Below are positions 26,396-35,564 of a DNA stretch of 64,000 nt, one piece after another (position 1 is the first letter of the stretch; every line of letters begins with the position of its first letter). Source of the DNA: Pedobacter zeae (GTDB taxonomy: Bacteria; Bacteroidota; Bacteroidia; Sphingobacteriales; Sphingobacteriaceae); NCBI RefSeq assembly GCF_014196715.1, contig NZ_JACIEF010000004.1, positions 186,001 through 250,000 of the forward strand, given 5' to 3'. Under the pieces are notes generated by a model. It ran no database searches, had not been told where the DNA came from, and saw nothing but the letters and a program-made list of their open reading frames with translations. The position numbers and the translations under genes are program-made.

Positions 26396-26426
26396 ATAAA
26401 AAAGCCCCAACATTTCGTTGAGGCTT
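26396..26426 (-). terminator. Rho-independent terminator after the M28 peptidase gene
   Basis: Minus strand AAGCCTCAAC (26426-26417), 5-base loop, GTTGGGGCTT, one G-T pair, followed by six Ts. Sits 14 bases past the peptidase stop. Confidence 0.85.
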
Positions 26427-26439
26427 GGCATTTGAAAAA

Positions 26440-28074
26440 TTATTTCTTTGGATTCCCTTTTCCGTCCATGTCTACTACAGGGCGTTTAGCTCTGTTGGCA
26501 AGCTCCCATGCTGTAAAATAGGTTAATTTAGCTCTTTTTGCCAGTAAAGGGAAGTTAATTTTACTTACTTCATCACCCGGTTTGTGGTAGTCCTGTTGTA
26601 ACATTCCATCGTAATAGAAAATAATCGGAATGCCTAACTTGGCAAAGTTATAGTGGTCTGAACGATAGTAAATCTGTTCAGGGTCTTTCGGATCGTCGTA
26701 TTTGTAATCCAGTTTCATCTTGGTGTAGGTTGCATTTACCTGCTCGCTGATGTTGGCCAGGTCGCTGCTTAACATTTTCGAACCTACAGAGTAGATGTAG
26801 TTTGCCGAATCTGGTTTGCCCAAATATTCTTCACCTGTACGGCCGATCATGTCGGTATTTAAATCAGCAATGGTATTGGCAACAGGGAAAACAGGGTGCT
26901 CAGAGTACCATTCAGAACCCCAAAGACCTTTTTCCTCTCCAACAACTGTCATAAACAAGATACTGCGTTTAGGGCCTTTACCAGCTTTTTTAGCATCGGT
27001 AAAAGCTTTGGCCATCAATAAAACACCGGTTGTACCCGATCCGTCATCATCAGCACCGTTGTTTACTTTGTCTTTCGCGTTAGGATTGGTTTCCAAACCA
27101 ATGTGATCGTAGTGACCAGTTAAGATCAATACTTCTTTTTTAAGAACAGGATCAGAACCTTCTAAATAACCCAGAACATTTTCGCACCTAACCGGTACTT
27201 CGTTTTTGGCAGCACTTGCCGAAAAAGGAACATTCACAATTTGCGAAGCAGGAGTAACGCTTTCGGTAATTTTCTTTTGTAAATCAGCTACCGTAGTATT
27301 GTTTGATTTTAAAAGGTCGTTTGCTAAGGCTACAGAGATTGAAATACGTGGAATATCATTTTGTTTTTGAGCCTCAATAGCAGCATTTGTTTTGACGATT
27401 ACACGGCCTTTATTTTGAAATTGTTTGCTGTCTTCGGTAATTCTATCCACCCCCGGATCGATCAGGATAATGGCTTTAACATTATTCTCGGTAAAATATT
27501 TTGCCCGGCTTTCTAACATGTCGCGGTAAGCTTTTCTGTCAATCCGTGTACCAGGTTTAAGAGTTGGATCGCCACCGTTAAACATCATTACCACTTTTCC
27601 TTTGATATCGGTTCCGGCAAAGTCGTTGTAGCTGTCCTTTTTGATTGCGTAACCAATAAATACGATTTGATCTGTTGAAAAGGTAAAACCGTTATCGCTG
27701 ATTAGGCTTGGCGAAACAACATAATCTTTCTGATATTCTTTCGGCTGACCGTTAACGGTTACATGGCTTTCTTTTAAGGTAACATTTACCAGGTTAATTT
27801 TCTGGAAATATCCACCATCAACCGGACCTTTTAAACCAATGGATTTAAAATAATCGCGGATATAATCGGCAGCCATCCAGGCGCCTTTGGTTCCTGTTTC
27901 GCGACCTTCATATTCATCAGAAGCCAACACAGAAAGGTGCTTATAGGCATTATCAGGGTTAATGGCTTTGCTAAACTTGATAGCGTCTTTATTGGCCGGC
28001 AGAGGTTTAATCTGGCTAAAACAGCTTGCTGTAACAAGCGTAACCAAACCAAGGGTTAAAAATTTTTTGTTCAT
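26440..28074 (-). CDS. Secreted M28-family aminopeptidase with PA-like insert
   Basis: A 544-residue exported zinc peptidase. The N-terminus MNKKFLTLGLVTLVTASCFSQ is a signal peptide; a Cys at residue 18 could make it a lipoprotein, but the lipobox is poor. A protease-associated-like segment precedes the catalytic domain. Zinc ligands and catalytic residues are visible in HYDHIG, NGADDDGSGT, VVGEEKGLWGS, LNTDMIGR and YYRSDHYNFAKLGIP. Probable role is peptide scavenging in the periplasm. The gene follows rpiB by 27 bases on the same strand and is closed by a terminator. Confidence 0.88.
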   Translation of the reverse strand: MNKKFLTLGLVTLVTASCFSQIKPLPANKDAIKFSKAINPDNAYKHLSVLASDEYEGRETGTKGAWMAADYIRDYFKSIGLKGPVDGGYFQKINLVNVTLKESHVTVNGQPKEYQKDYVVSPSLISDNGFTFSTDQIVFIGYAIKKDSYNDFAGTDIKGKVVMMFNGGDPTLKPGTRIDRKAYRDMLESRAKYFTENNVKAIILIDPGVDRITEDSKQFQNKGRVIVKTNAAIEAQKQNDIPRISISVALANDLLKSNNTTVADLQKKITESVTPASQIVNVPFSASAAKNEVPVRCENVLGYLEGSDPVLKKEVLILTGHYDHIGLETNPNAKDKVNNGADDDGSGTTGVLLMAKAFTDAKKAGKGPKRSILFMTVVGEEKGLWGSEWYSEHPVFPVANTIADLNTDMIGRTGEEYLGKPDSANYIYSVGSKMLSSDLANISEQVNATYTKMKLDYKYDDPKDPEQIYYRSDHYNFAKLGIPIIFYYDGMLQQDYHKPGDEVSKINFPLLAKRAKLTYFTAWELANRAKRPVVDMDGKGNPKK

Positions 28075-28101
28075 TATAATAATAGTTAGTTGAGTTTCTG
28101 C

Positions 28102-28539
28102 TTAACACGAAATTTTTGCAACCCGGTTTTGGTGGCGACCGCCTTCAAATGCCGTGGTTAAAAAGGTTTCGGTAATTTTTTTTGCTTCATCTTTGGAAAC
28201 AAAACGTGCCGGGATACACAGTACGTTAGCGTTATTGTGCTGACGTACCAAAGCAGCTACTTCATTTTCCCAGCATAAGCCTGCTCTGATGCCCTGATGT
28301 TTGTTTGCCGTTATGGCCACACCATTAGCAGAGCCACAAAGTAAAATACCATAGGTAAATTCTCCACTTTCAACAGCACTGGCAACAGGATGTGCAAAAT
28401 CAGGATAATCAACTGAATCTGCGGAATAAGGACCAAAATCCTTCACTTCGTAATCTTGTAAAAAATCTTTTAATATTTCTTTGTATTCGAATCCGGCATG
28501 ATCCGCTCCAATAGCAATTTTAATTTTTGTATCAGACAT
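28102..28539 (-). CDS. rpiB: Ribose-5-phosphate isomerase B
   Basis: Interconverts ribose-5-phosphate and ribulose-5-phosphate. The ATG ending at 28539 (MSDTKIKIAIGADHAG) gives 145 residues, standard for RpiB/LacAB. GADHAGFEYK near the start, GILLCGSANGVAITANK with the catalytic Cys, and GLCWENEVAALVRQHNNANVLCIPAR are all family blocks. It lies between tatC and the M28 gene on the minus strand, with short gaps. Confidence 0.92.
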   Translation of the reverse strand: MSDTKIKIAIGADHAGFEYKEILKDFLQDYEVKDFGPYSADSVDYPDFAHPVASAVESGEFTYGILLCGSANGVAITANKHQGIRAGLCWENEVAALVRQHNNANVLCIPARFVSKDEAKKITETFLTTAFEGGRHQNRVAKISC

Positions 28540-28584
28540 TGTCAAATGTATAGAGAATTATGAATTCTGTTCGTAATGTTTTTG

Positions 28585-29466
28585 TTAGTTAGCATAGAAG
28601 GCTGCTTCGGCCTTTTTCTTCTTCCTTTCAATGTAAGCCGAAACAAAAATACTGGCCTCATACAATAAAAATAAAGGTGTAGCCACAATCAACATGGTCA
28701 TAATGTCTGGAGTAGGCGTTACAATTGCTGCAATAATCAGGATAATTACAGCCGCATAGCGCCTGCTGGCCCGCATCAGTTTCGGTGTCATTAAACCGAG
28801 TTTCGATAAAATAAAAATGATCACCGGAAGCTCAAAAATAATCCCGGTTCCTAAAGTAAGGGTGGCAACAGATGAGAGGTAAGAATCGACGGTAAAAGTA
28901 TTTTTAATCTCAGAACTCACTGTATAGCCAGTTAAAAAGTTAACCGATAGCGGACAAACTACAAAGTAGCCGAAAAAGATACCGATAACAAATAATAGTG
29001 AGGCGAAGAATACAAAACCACTGGCCGATTTGCGCTCATTATCGTGCAGGGCAGGCTTAACAAAACGCCATATTTCCCATAACAAGTAAGGGAACCCCAC
29101 CACAATACCACACATTACACAAACATTTAGCTGGAGGTTAAACTGGCCGGCCATTTCGGTATTGATAATCTCGCCGTTGATTTTGGTGATACACATATCC
29201 TTGCCGAGCGAAGGAAAGTGCTCTACCAGTTTACACATCATTCGGTAAGTCCAAAAATCTGGTTTTTTAGGGCCGAAAATGATTTTGTCAAGGATTTCTT
29301 CATTGAAGTAAAAAGCGATACCGGTAAAAACGGCAATTGCAATTACGGCTCTGATTAAATGTTTACGGAGTACATCCAGGTGATCGAAAAAAGACATTTC
29401 TGCCTCTAAAGTGGTGCTTTTTTGCCCGATTGCTTTGGTAAGTGAAGTTTTTTTATTGTCGCTCAT
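28585..29466 (-). CDS. tatC: Twin-arginine translocase subunit TatC
   Basis: Core membrane subunit of the Tat export system. The 293 residues begin with the conserved cytoplasmic MSFFDHLDVLRKHLIRA, and six hydrophobic segments follow. GFPYLLWEIWRFVKPAL and FELPVIIFILSKLG are the typical conserved stretches, and the protein ends in a basic tail. Residues 55-95 form a periplasmic loop longer than in the E. coli protein. TatA/TatB genes are not adjacent. It lies upstream of rpiB on the minus strand and downstream of the accC terminator. Confidence 0.93.
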   Translation of the reverse strand: MSDNKKTSLTKAIGQKSTTLEAEMSFFDHLDVLRKHLIRAVIAIAVFTGIAFYFNEEILDKIIFGPKKPDFWTYRMMCKLVEHFPSLGKDMCITKINGEIINTEMAGQFNLQLNVCVMCGIVVGFPYLLWEIWRFVKPALHDNERKSASGFVFFASLLFVIGIFFGYFVVCPLSVNFLTGYTVSSEIKNTFTVDSYLSSVATLTLGTGIIFELPVIIFILSKLGLMTPKLMRASRRYAAVIILIIAAIVTPTPDIMTMLIVATPLFLLYEASIFVSAYIERKKKKAEAAFYAN

Positions 29467-29474
29467 GTTGAAAA

Positions 29475-29506
29475 CAAAAATACCATTCTATTTGAATAGA
29501 ATGGTA
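29475..29506 (-). terminator. Rho-independent terminator after accC
   Basis: Perfect 11-base arms TACCATTCTAT (29481-29491) and ATAGAATGGTA (29496-29506) with loop TTGA. On the minus strand the stem is followed by TTTTTGTTTTC. It closes the yceD-to-accC operon. Confidence 0.88.
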
Positions 29507-29536
29507 TTTACGTGTTAAATATAAAAATAGTTTATA

Positions 29537-30877
29537 TTATTCTGAAAACTCAAACGTTTCCATAAATTTCGTGGTGAAATTCCCTGCCCTGAAGTTAGGG
29601 TCTTTCATCAGTTGTAAATGGAAAGGAATGGTGGTTTTAATACCTTCGATTACAAACTCACTTAAAGCGCGTTCCATGGTGCAGATGGCTTCTTCGCGGG
29701 TTTGGGCCACGCAAATTAATTTTGCAATCATCGAATCGTAATTTGCAGGGATAGAATATCCGGCATAAACGTGCGTATCTACACGAACGCCATGACCGCC
29801 AGGTGAATGGAAATTCGTGATTTTTCCTGGTGATGGACGGAAGTTATTTGCCGGATCTTCGGCATTGATACGGCACTCAATAGCGTGCATTTCCGGTGTA
29901 TAGTTTTTGCCTGAAATCGGAATACCGGCAGCCACTTTAATCTGTTCTTTAATTAAATCGAAGTTGATTACCTCTTCGGTAACAGGGTGTTCTACCTGGA
30001 TACGGGTATTCATCTCCATAAAGTAGAAGTTGCGGTGTTTATCAACCAAAAATTCGATGGTACCCGCACCCTCATAATTTACGGCCATAGCACCTTTAAT
30101 TGCTGCTTCGCCCATCCTTTTGCGGAGTTCATCCGTCATAAATGGAGAAGGCGATTCTTCTACCAATTTTTGATGGCGGCGTTGAATGGAACAGTCGCGC
30201 TCTGATAGGTGACAGGCTTTACCAAACTGGTCGCCAATAACCTGGATTTCGATGTGGCGTGGATCTTCGATATATTTTTCTAAATATAAGCCATCGTTTC
30301 CAAATGCAGCACCGGATTCCTGGCGGGCACTGTCCCAGGCATTTTCAAAATCTTCATCTTTCCAAACCACACGCATACCACGGCCACCACCGCCTGCAGT
30401 TGCTTTTAGGATAACAGGGTAGCCCATATCGTTGGCAATTGCAATACCTTCTTTAACGCTGGTAAGCAAACCTTCCGATCCGGGGATAGTTGGAACACCT
30501 GCGTTTTTCATCGTTGCTTTTGCAGAAGCTTTATCGCCCATATCGTTGATCTGCTCAGGGGTAGCACCAATAAATTTAATATTGTACTCACGGCAGATAT
30601 TTGAAAATTTGGCATTTTCCGACAGGAAGCCGTAACCAGGGTGTATGGCATCGGCATTGGTTAATTCTGCTGCCGAAATAATATTTGGAATATTTAAATA
30701 AGAATCTTTACTAGGTGGAGGGCCAATACAAACAGCCTCATCAGCAAAACGCACGTGTAAACTCTCGCGATCTGCGGTAGAGTAAACAGCAACGGTTTTG
30801 ATGCCCATTTCCTTACAGGTACGGATAATACGCAAAGCGATTTCACCCCTGTTGGCAATAAGTATTTTTTTAAACAT
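29537..30877 (-). CDS. accC: Acetyl-CoA carboxylase, biotin carboxylase subunit
   Basis: Carboxylates the biotin carried on AccB, using ATP and bicarbonate. The 446 residues are the usual length. The ATP-grasp parts show LKATAGGGGRGMRVV (glycine-rich loop), ERDCSIQRRHQK, EMNTRIQVEHPVTE and an N-terminal IANRGEIALRIIRT. It is the last gene of the yceD-rpmF-plsX-fabH-accB-accC series, 254 bases after accB, and is followed by a terminator. Confidence 0.95.
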   Translation of the reverse strand: MFKKILIANRGEIALRIIRTCKEMGIKTVAVYSTADRESLHVRFADEAVCIGPPPSKDSYLNIPNIISAAELTNADAIHPGYGFLSENAKFSNICREYNIKFIGATPEQINDMGDKASAKATMKNAGVPTIPGSEGLLTSVKEGIAIANDMGYPVILKATAGGGGRGMRVVWKDEDFENAWDSARQESGAAFGNDGLYLEKYIEDPRHIEIQVIGDQFGKACHLSERDCSIQRRHQKLVEESPSPFMTDELRKRMGEAAIKGAMAVNYEGAGTIEFLVDKHRNFYFMEMNTRIQVEHPVTEEVINFDLIKEQIKVAAGIPISGKNYTPEMHAIECRINAEDPANNFRPSPGKITNFHSPGGHGVRVDTHVYAGYSIPANYDSMIAKLICVAQTREEAICTMERALSEFVIEGIKTTIPFHLQLMKDPNFRAGNFTTKFMETFEFSE

Positions 30878-30969
30878 AATTTTTTAATTGATGATTACAC
30901 CGATGATGTGCTTACACAGATTACCTGCGAATTACAAGCCGATATATTCAAATTTTTAAATTAAATGCC

Positions 30970-30993
30970 ATGGTTCGTGCCACCACGAACCAT
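30970..30993. repeat. Inverted repeat between accB and accC
   Basis: Perfect 10-base arms ATGGTTCGTG and CACGAACCAT with a CCAC loop. No strong U-run follows on the transcribed minus strand, so it is more likely a dispersed palindrome than a terminator, though partial attenuation is possible. Confidence 0.55.
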
Positions 30994-31131
30994 TTATATT
31001 TTTTACGTTTTGTCTCTGCTTTAAAATAATCGTTATGCTAAATTGAGCTCAGCATCCAATTTAAAAAGAAGCCCCTGAAATATATTGCTTCCGGCTTTTC
31101 GCTTCGCAGCAGATCAGGGCGACGTTAATTT

Positions 31132-31608
31132 TTAAATAGGTTCTACTAAAAATAGCGGTTGATCGTATTCTATCGGTGATGCATTATCAACCAGGATTTT
31201 AACGATACGGCCAGAAACTTCACTCTCAATTTCGTTGAAAAGTTTCATCGCTTCAATAATACAAACTACTTTACCGGCACTAATTTCATCTCCAACATTA
31301 ACAAACACTGGTTTCTCCGGACTAGCTGAACGATAGAAGGTACCAATCATTGGTGATTTAATTGTTAGGTATTTCGAAGTGTCTTCTGCAGCAGGTACGG
31401 CAGGTGTTGCTGTAACCGGAGCAGTAGGAGCTGTAGCAACTGGGGCAGCAGCCTGTACAAGCGGAGCTTGTGGCACGGTAGCATGAACAACTGTTGGTGT
31501 TTGGTTTGTTTTGATCGTGATTTTGAAGTTTTCTTGCTCAATCGCAACTTCATTTACTCCAGAACGAGAAACAAATTTAATCAGTTCCTGTATTTGTTTG
31601 ATATCCAT
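31132..31608 (-). CDS. accB: Acetyl-CoA carboxylase, biotin carboxyl carrier protein
   Basis: Carries the biotin of acetyl-CoA carboxylase. The 158 residues split into an N-terminal assembly domain, a long Ala/Pro/Thr/Val-rich linker (about 38-75), and a biotinyl domain with the biotin Lys in IEAMKLFNEI. The thumb-like SPMIGTFYRSASPEKPVFV is typical of bacterial BCCP. It lies between fabH and accC on the minus strand. Confidence 0.95.
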   Translation of the reverse strand: MDIKQIQELIKFVSRSGVNEVAIEQENFKITIKTNQTPTVVHATVPQAPLVQAAAPVATAPTAPVTATPAVPAAEDTSKYLTIKSPMIGTFYRSASPEKPVFVNVGDEISAGKVVCIIEAMKLFNEIESEVSGRIVKILVDNASPIEYDQPLFLVEPI

Positions 31609-31704
31609 TTTTTAGGCTTGTTATGTAAAAAATAGTGTTTATTGAATTAACTAAGTTATACTTTTTTTGTTTTATTTTTTATCTGAGTAGTCAAAGGCTG
31701 CTAA

Positions 31705-32703
31705 CTAATTAGTATCGTATGCCCACTTAAGGTAAACCGATCCCCAGGTGAAACCACCGCCAAAGGCTGCTAAAATGATATTATCGCCTTTTTTCAATCT
31801 GCTTTCCCATTCCCATAAACATAATGGAATAGTCCCGTTGGTTGTATTTCCATAACGCTCGATATTGATCATCACTTTATCGGTAGTAACGCCCATACGG
31901 TTTGCAGTGGCATCGATAATGCGTTTATTGGCTTGATGAGGTACCAACCAGGCCACATCTTCAGCGGTTAAGCTGTTGCGTTCCATAATTTCGGCAGCAA
32001 CATCGGCCATATTCGTTACCGCAAATTTAAATACGGTAGGGCCTTCCTGGTGTGCAAAATGCTCTTTAGCATCAACAGTTTCGTGGGTGGCCGGTTTAAC
32101 AGAACCGCCGGCTTTCATCCCTAAGAAATCTCTTCCTGAACCATCGGTTCTCAAAATCGAATCCTGAACGCCTAAACCTTCTTCGTTTGGTTCTAACAGG
32201 GCACAACCGCAACCATCTCCAAAAATAATGCAGGTCGTACGGTCTTCGTAGTTAATAATCGACGACATTTTATCGCCACCAACTACCAGTACTTTTTTAT
32301 GCCTGCCCGATTCGATGAAAGATGCACCTGTTGAAAGGCCAAAAATAAAGCCAGAACAGGCAGCCTGTAAATCGTAACCCCATGCATTGGTTGCACCAAT
32401 TTTATCCGCTAAAACGTTAGCCGTTGCAGGGAAAGTAAAATCAGGAGTAGTGGTGCAAAAGATAATCAGTTCAATTTCCTTTGCATCAATTCCCCTCTTT
32501 TTAAGTAAACCATTTACGGCATGAACAGCCATATCTGAAGTGCCTAAACCTTCTCCCTTTAAAATTCTACGTTCTTTAATCCCCGTTCTGCTGGTAATCC
32601 ATTCATCCGAAGTGTCAACAATGGTTTCTAACTCTGCGTTTGTAAGCACATAGTCGGGAACGTAACCATTTACTGCTGTGATAGCAGCGTGAATTTTACT
32701 CAT
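31705..32703 (-). CDS. fabH: 3-oxoacyl-ACP synthase III
   Basis: Starts fatty-acid synthesis by condensing an acyl-CoA with malonyl-ACP. The 332 residues hold the Cys-His-Asn triad: QAACSGFIFG, VPHQANKRI and RYGNTTNGT. It sits 18 bases after plsX and before accB, the common arrangement of lipid initiation genes. A second FabH-like protein is encoded at 40103; this copy is the more likely housekeeping enzyme because of its operon. Confidence 0.94.
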   Translation of the reverse strand: MSKIHAAITAVNGYVPDYVLTNAELETIVDTSDEWITSRTGIKERRILKGEGLGTSDMAVHAVNGLLKKRGIDAKEIELIIFCTTTPDFTFPATANVLADKIGATNAWGYDLQAACSGFIFGLSTGASFIESGRHKKVLVVGGDKMSSIINYEDRTTCIIFGDGCGCALLEPNEEGLGVQDSILRTDGSGRDFLGMKAGGSVKPATHETVDAKEHFAHQEGPTVFKFAVTNMADVAAEIMERNSLTAEDVAWLVPHQANKRIIDATANRMGVTTDKVMINIERYGNTTNGTIPLCLWEWESRLKKGDNIILAAFGGGFTWGSVYLKWAYDTN

Positions 32704-32721
32704 TTTAAGAATTTTAATAAA

Positions 32722-33660
32722 TTATTTAAATGCCATTCTAATTTTTTCTACCAATCCGGTTGTAATCATTTCCCGCGATTGCAGAACCATATTTTTAACA
32801 GCTAACGGGCTGGAAATCCCATGTCCGATAACCACAGGGGCGTTAACACCTAAAACCGGACTTCCGCCATACTGTTCATAATTAAAACGATCGAAGAACT
32901 CATCTTTAAGCCCTTTTTTAATGGTAAGCACATAAAATGATTCTGCCAGTTTTAACATTACATTTCCGGTAAAACCATCGCACACAATCACATCGGCTTT
33001 ATCATTAAATAAATCCCTTCCTTCCACATTTCCGACAAAGTTGAACAGCTTGGTTTCTTTCATTAACGGGAAAGTAGCCATGCTTAGCATATTTCCTTTC
33101 TCATCTTCCTCGCCGATATTCATCAGGGCCACTTTAGGATCGTTGATCTGCAAAAGATTTTCTGCATATAAACTACCTAAAACACCAAATTGTAATAAGA
33201 TATCGGGTTTACAGTCGGCATTTGCACCTACATCTAACAGTAAGCCGGTGCCACCTTTAATTTTCGGAAGAATTGTACATAAACAAGGGCGGATAATGCC
33301 CGGAATGGTTTTAACGCTAAAAACTGCGCCAACCAGCATGGCTCCAGAATTACCAGCACTTGCGAAAGAATCAATTTTACCTTCTTTTAAAAGGTTAAAA
33401 CCAACTGCTATGCTCGAATTTGGTTTCTGAACGATTGCTTTGGTGGGATGTTCGCCCATGCCGATTACTTCATCAGTATGAACGTATTCAAAATGATCTG
33501 GATTAAAGCCTTCTTCCGCTAGAATGGGTTTAATCTGTTCGGTATCGCCAATAAGAACTAAATGCTCTCCGGCGTTAAGCGATTGATGAGCAGCTATTGC
33601 TCCCAAAACAATTGCTTTGGGAGCATAGTCTCCGCCCATTATGTCGAGGCCTATTTTCAT
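32722..33660 (-). CDS. plsX: Phosphate acyltransferase PlsX
   Basis: Makes acyl-phosphate from acyl-ACP for phospholipid synthesis. The 312 residues open with IGLDIMGGDYAPKAIVLGA and show ASAGNSGAMLVGAV, LLDVGANADCKP and VCDGFTGNVMLKLAES, all typical of PlsX. Located between rpmF and fabH on the minus strand, the classic rpmF-plsX-fabH order. Confidence 0.95.
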   Translation of the reverse strand: MKIGLDIMGGDYAPKAIVLGAIAAHQSLNAGEHLVLIGDTEQIKPILAEEGFNPDHFEYVHTDEVIGMGEHPTKAIVQKPNSSIAVGFNLLKEGKIDSFASAGNSGAMLVGAVFSVKTIPGIIRPCLCTILPKIKGGTGLLLDVGANADCKPDILLQFGVLGSLYAENLLQINDPKVALMNIGEEDEKGNMLSMATFPLMKETKLFNFVGNVEGRDLFNDKADVIVCDGFTGNVMLKLAESFYVLTIKKGLKDEFFDRFNYEQYGGSPVLGVNAPVVIGHGISSPLAVKNMVLQSREMITTGLVEKIRMAFK

Positions 33661-33761
33661 AGAAAAAATCTGTTTGTGTTAAGTCAGGCGTAATCCTGAA
33701 TTTTTCAGTGGACTAAGGTATGACTAAAGCCGCTGAAAACACAAACAATTTTTTAAGAAAA

Positions 33762-33953
33762 TTACCCAATCTGAGTATTTTCGATAACCAGTTTGCCGTT
33801 GTAGTATAGGTTACCATCAACGTTGTAAGCACGGTGAGGTACGTGAATAGCACCTGTTGCCGAGCATGTTGCTAAAGAAGGAGTAACAGCTTTATAGTGT
33901 GTTCTTCTTTTATTTTTTCTCTGTTTCGAGATTTTCCGTTTTGGATGTGCCAT
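33762..33953 (-). CDS. rpmF: 50S ribosomal protein L32
   Basis: A 63-residue basic protein starting MAHPKRKISKQRKNKRRTHY, the L32 signature. Only one Cys (SLATCSATG) remains, so this is a zinc-free form of L32. It lies 15 bases after yceD and about 100 before plsX. Confidence 0.96.
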   Translation of the reverse strand: MAHPKRKISKQRKNKRRTHYKAVTPSLATCSATGAIHVPHRAYNVDGNLYYNGKLVIENTQIG

Positions 33954-33968
33954 TGGTGTATAATCTAA

Positions 33969-34499
33969 TTATTTTTTTAACTTATTAAGGGCTTCCCAAC
34001 GTGGGTCGCTTGTTTGTTCATTTTCTTCAGCCTGCTTTTCGATCGATAATTGATTTAAACGGTCAATCATCTCCTGGTCGCAATCTTTACCTGCCTGTTC
34101 ACAGTTTTTGATGTAGGGTACCGCTACGTTAATCATTTCGTATAAAGGCCCCGATACATCAATCTCGGTATCTTTACGGCTTAGCGTAATAATTTCCTCA
34201 TTATCGCTCTCCAGCTCATCTTCAGCAAACTTTACAATCTGCCTTTCATAAAGATTTATTGGTAACGGAAATTCAGATAAACATTTATCGCAATCTAAAT
34301 TTACGGTACCCATAACTTTGAATTTTAGAAGTAACATGGTTTCTTGTTTCTCAAGTTCCAGGTCTACTTTTAAATTTCCACTTTTAATTAACGAATACTC
34401 AAAAGCATTAAAAAAGCGATCATCAAGCTCATAATCAAACTGATGAGTTCCCAATTTTAATCCGGTAAACGGTAATGAAAATTGTTTTAATGGGTTCAA
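33969..34499 (-). CDS. yceD: YceD/DUF177 family protein
   Basis: A 176-residue protein of the DUF177 family, whose members are encoded beside rpmF and are implicated in 23S rRNA handling or L32-linked ribosome assembly. The family segment NLDCDKCLSEFPLPI contains a Cys-x2-Cys pair, and a second cysteine pair lies in NCEQAGKDCD. It is first in the operon yceD-rpmF-plsX-fabH-accB-accC. Exact activity not known from sequence. Confidence 0.85.
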   Translation of the reverse strand: MNPLKQFSLPFTGLKLGTHQFDYELDDRFFNAFEYSLIKSGNLKVDLELEKQETMLLLKFKVMGTVNLDCDKCLSEFPLPINLYERQIVKFAEDELESDNEEIITLSRKDTEIDVSGPLYEMINVAVPYIKNCEQAGKDCDQEMIDRLNQLSIEKQAEENEQTSDPRWEALNKLKK

Positions 34500-34613
34500 A
34501 GTACTGTAAAATTTTAGCCTGCAAATGTAGGGATAAAAAAATTAGATTAAAAATGTTTTTTGAAAATTGTTGATGTTAACTCTTGATTTTTAGACCTTAT
34601 AGGTGTTCTGGTT

Positions 34614-34712
34614 GGTCGTGATTTGCAATCCCGACCTTAGACAAGGGATTTTTGATCCTGGGGCGGATTACAAATCCACGGTTCAGTTGGTCAGGATTTA
34701 TAATCCTGACCA
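34614..34712. repeat. Pair of related palindromes upstream of yceD
   Basis: GGTCGTGATT-tgc-AATCCCGACC (34614-34636, one mismatch) and TGGTCAGGATT-tat-AATCCTGACCA (34688-34712, perfect 11-base arms). Between them, around 34660-34682, lies a degenerate third version built on gcggattacaaatccacgg. They look like copies of one short dispersed palindrome and lie between the sulfurtransferase stop and the yceD start. Confidence 0.65.
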
Positions 34713-34718
34713 GCAAAA

Positions 34719-35564
34719 TTACTGATCAGCCAATACCATTTCCTTATTATTCCTGCTCCATTCGCTCCAGGAGCCAACATAAAGTTTAGGAATAGGCAAA
34801 CCTGCATAATCCATCGCCAAAAGGGTATGGCATGCCGTAATTCCCGAGCCGCAATGTACAATTACATTTTCGGGTTTCACATGTGCCAGGGCCTCTGCAT
34901 ATTTTTCTTTCAATATTTCGGGGGCCAGGAAAGCGCCGGTTGTGTCTAAGTTTTCGGTATAAGGAATATTGGCTGCACCGGGAATATGTCCGGCAATCAA
35001 ATCAATAGGTTCGGTTAAACCGGCAAAACGGTTAGCATCGCGTACATCGATTACGATATAATCGTCAGTTCCGGACACTTTTTCTACTTCATTGATATCA
35101 GATAACGGTAAGTTCCAGGTTGCGATTTCGTATTTTTCAACAGATTTTGGAATTTCTACTTTATCTGTAGTGGGAAAGCCTGCTTTAACAGCCGCCTGGA
35201 AGCCGCCGTCTATTACCTGCACTTTTTTATGGCCAATAGCCTTGAGCATCCACCATAACCTCGCTGCTGCATTACCGCCATTTTTATCGTCGTACACAAT
35301 AACGTGGCTGTATTTGGTAATCCCGAGTTTCTGTAAAACAGCAGAAAACTGATCAAAAGTGGGTAAAGGATGACGCCCGCCTGCTGCAAAATCGCCAATA
35401 TTGGCTAAGTCTTCATTTACATCAGCAAAAAGTGCACCTGCTAAATGTTGCTCATCATACCTTGCTTTTGAGCCAGCACTTGCATCGATGATTACAATTT
35501 CTTCATCCTGGTTTAACCAGGTTAATTCTTCGGGTTTTATAATAGGTGATAATTTATTTTCCAT
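34719..35564 (-). CDS. Rhodanese-type sulfurtransferase (thiosulfate/3-mercaptopyruvate)
   Basis: A 281-residue protein with two tandem rhodanese domains; the first is structural, the second catalytic. The active-site loop VHCGSGITACHTLLA carries the persulfide Cys. CGSGxTA is the form usually linked with 3-mercaptopyruvate sulfurtransferase, but thiosulfate use cannot be excluded. Conserved DxR in VIDVRDANRFAG. Cytoplasmic; no signal peptide. Monocistronic on the minus strand, followed by the palindrome pair. Confidence 0.88.
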   Translation of the reverse strand: MENKLSPIIKPEELTWLNQDEEIVIIDASAGSKARYDEQHLAGALFADVNEDLANIGDFAAGGRHPLPTFDQFSAVLQKLGITKYSHVIVYDDKNGGNAAARLWWMLKAIGHKKVQVIDGGFQAAVKAGFPTTDKVEIPKSVEKYEIATWNLPLSDINEVEKVSGTDDYIVIDVRDANRFAGLTEPIDLIAGHIPGAANIPYTENLDTTGAFLAPEILKEKYAEALAHVKPENVIVHCGSGITACHTLLAMDYAGLPIPKLYVGSWSEWSRNNKEMVLADQ

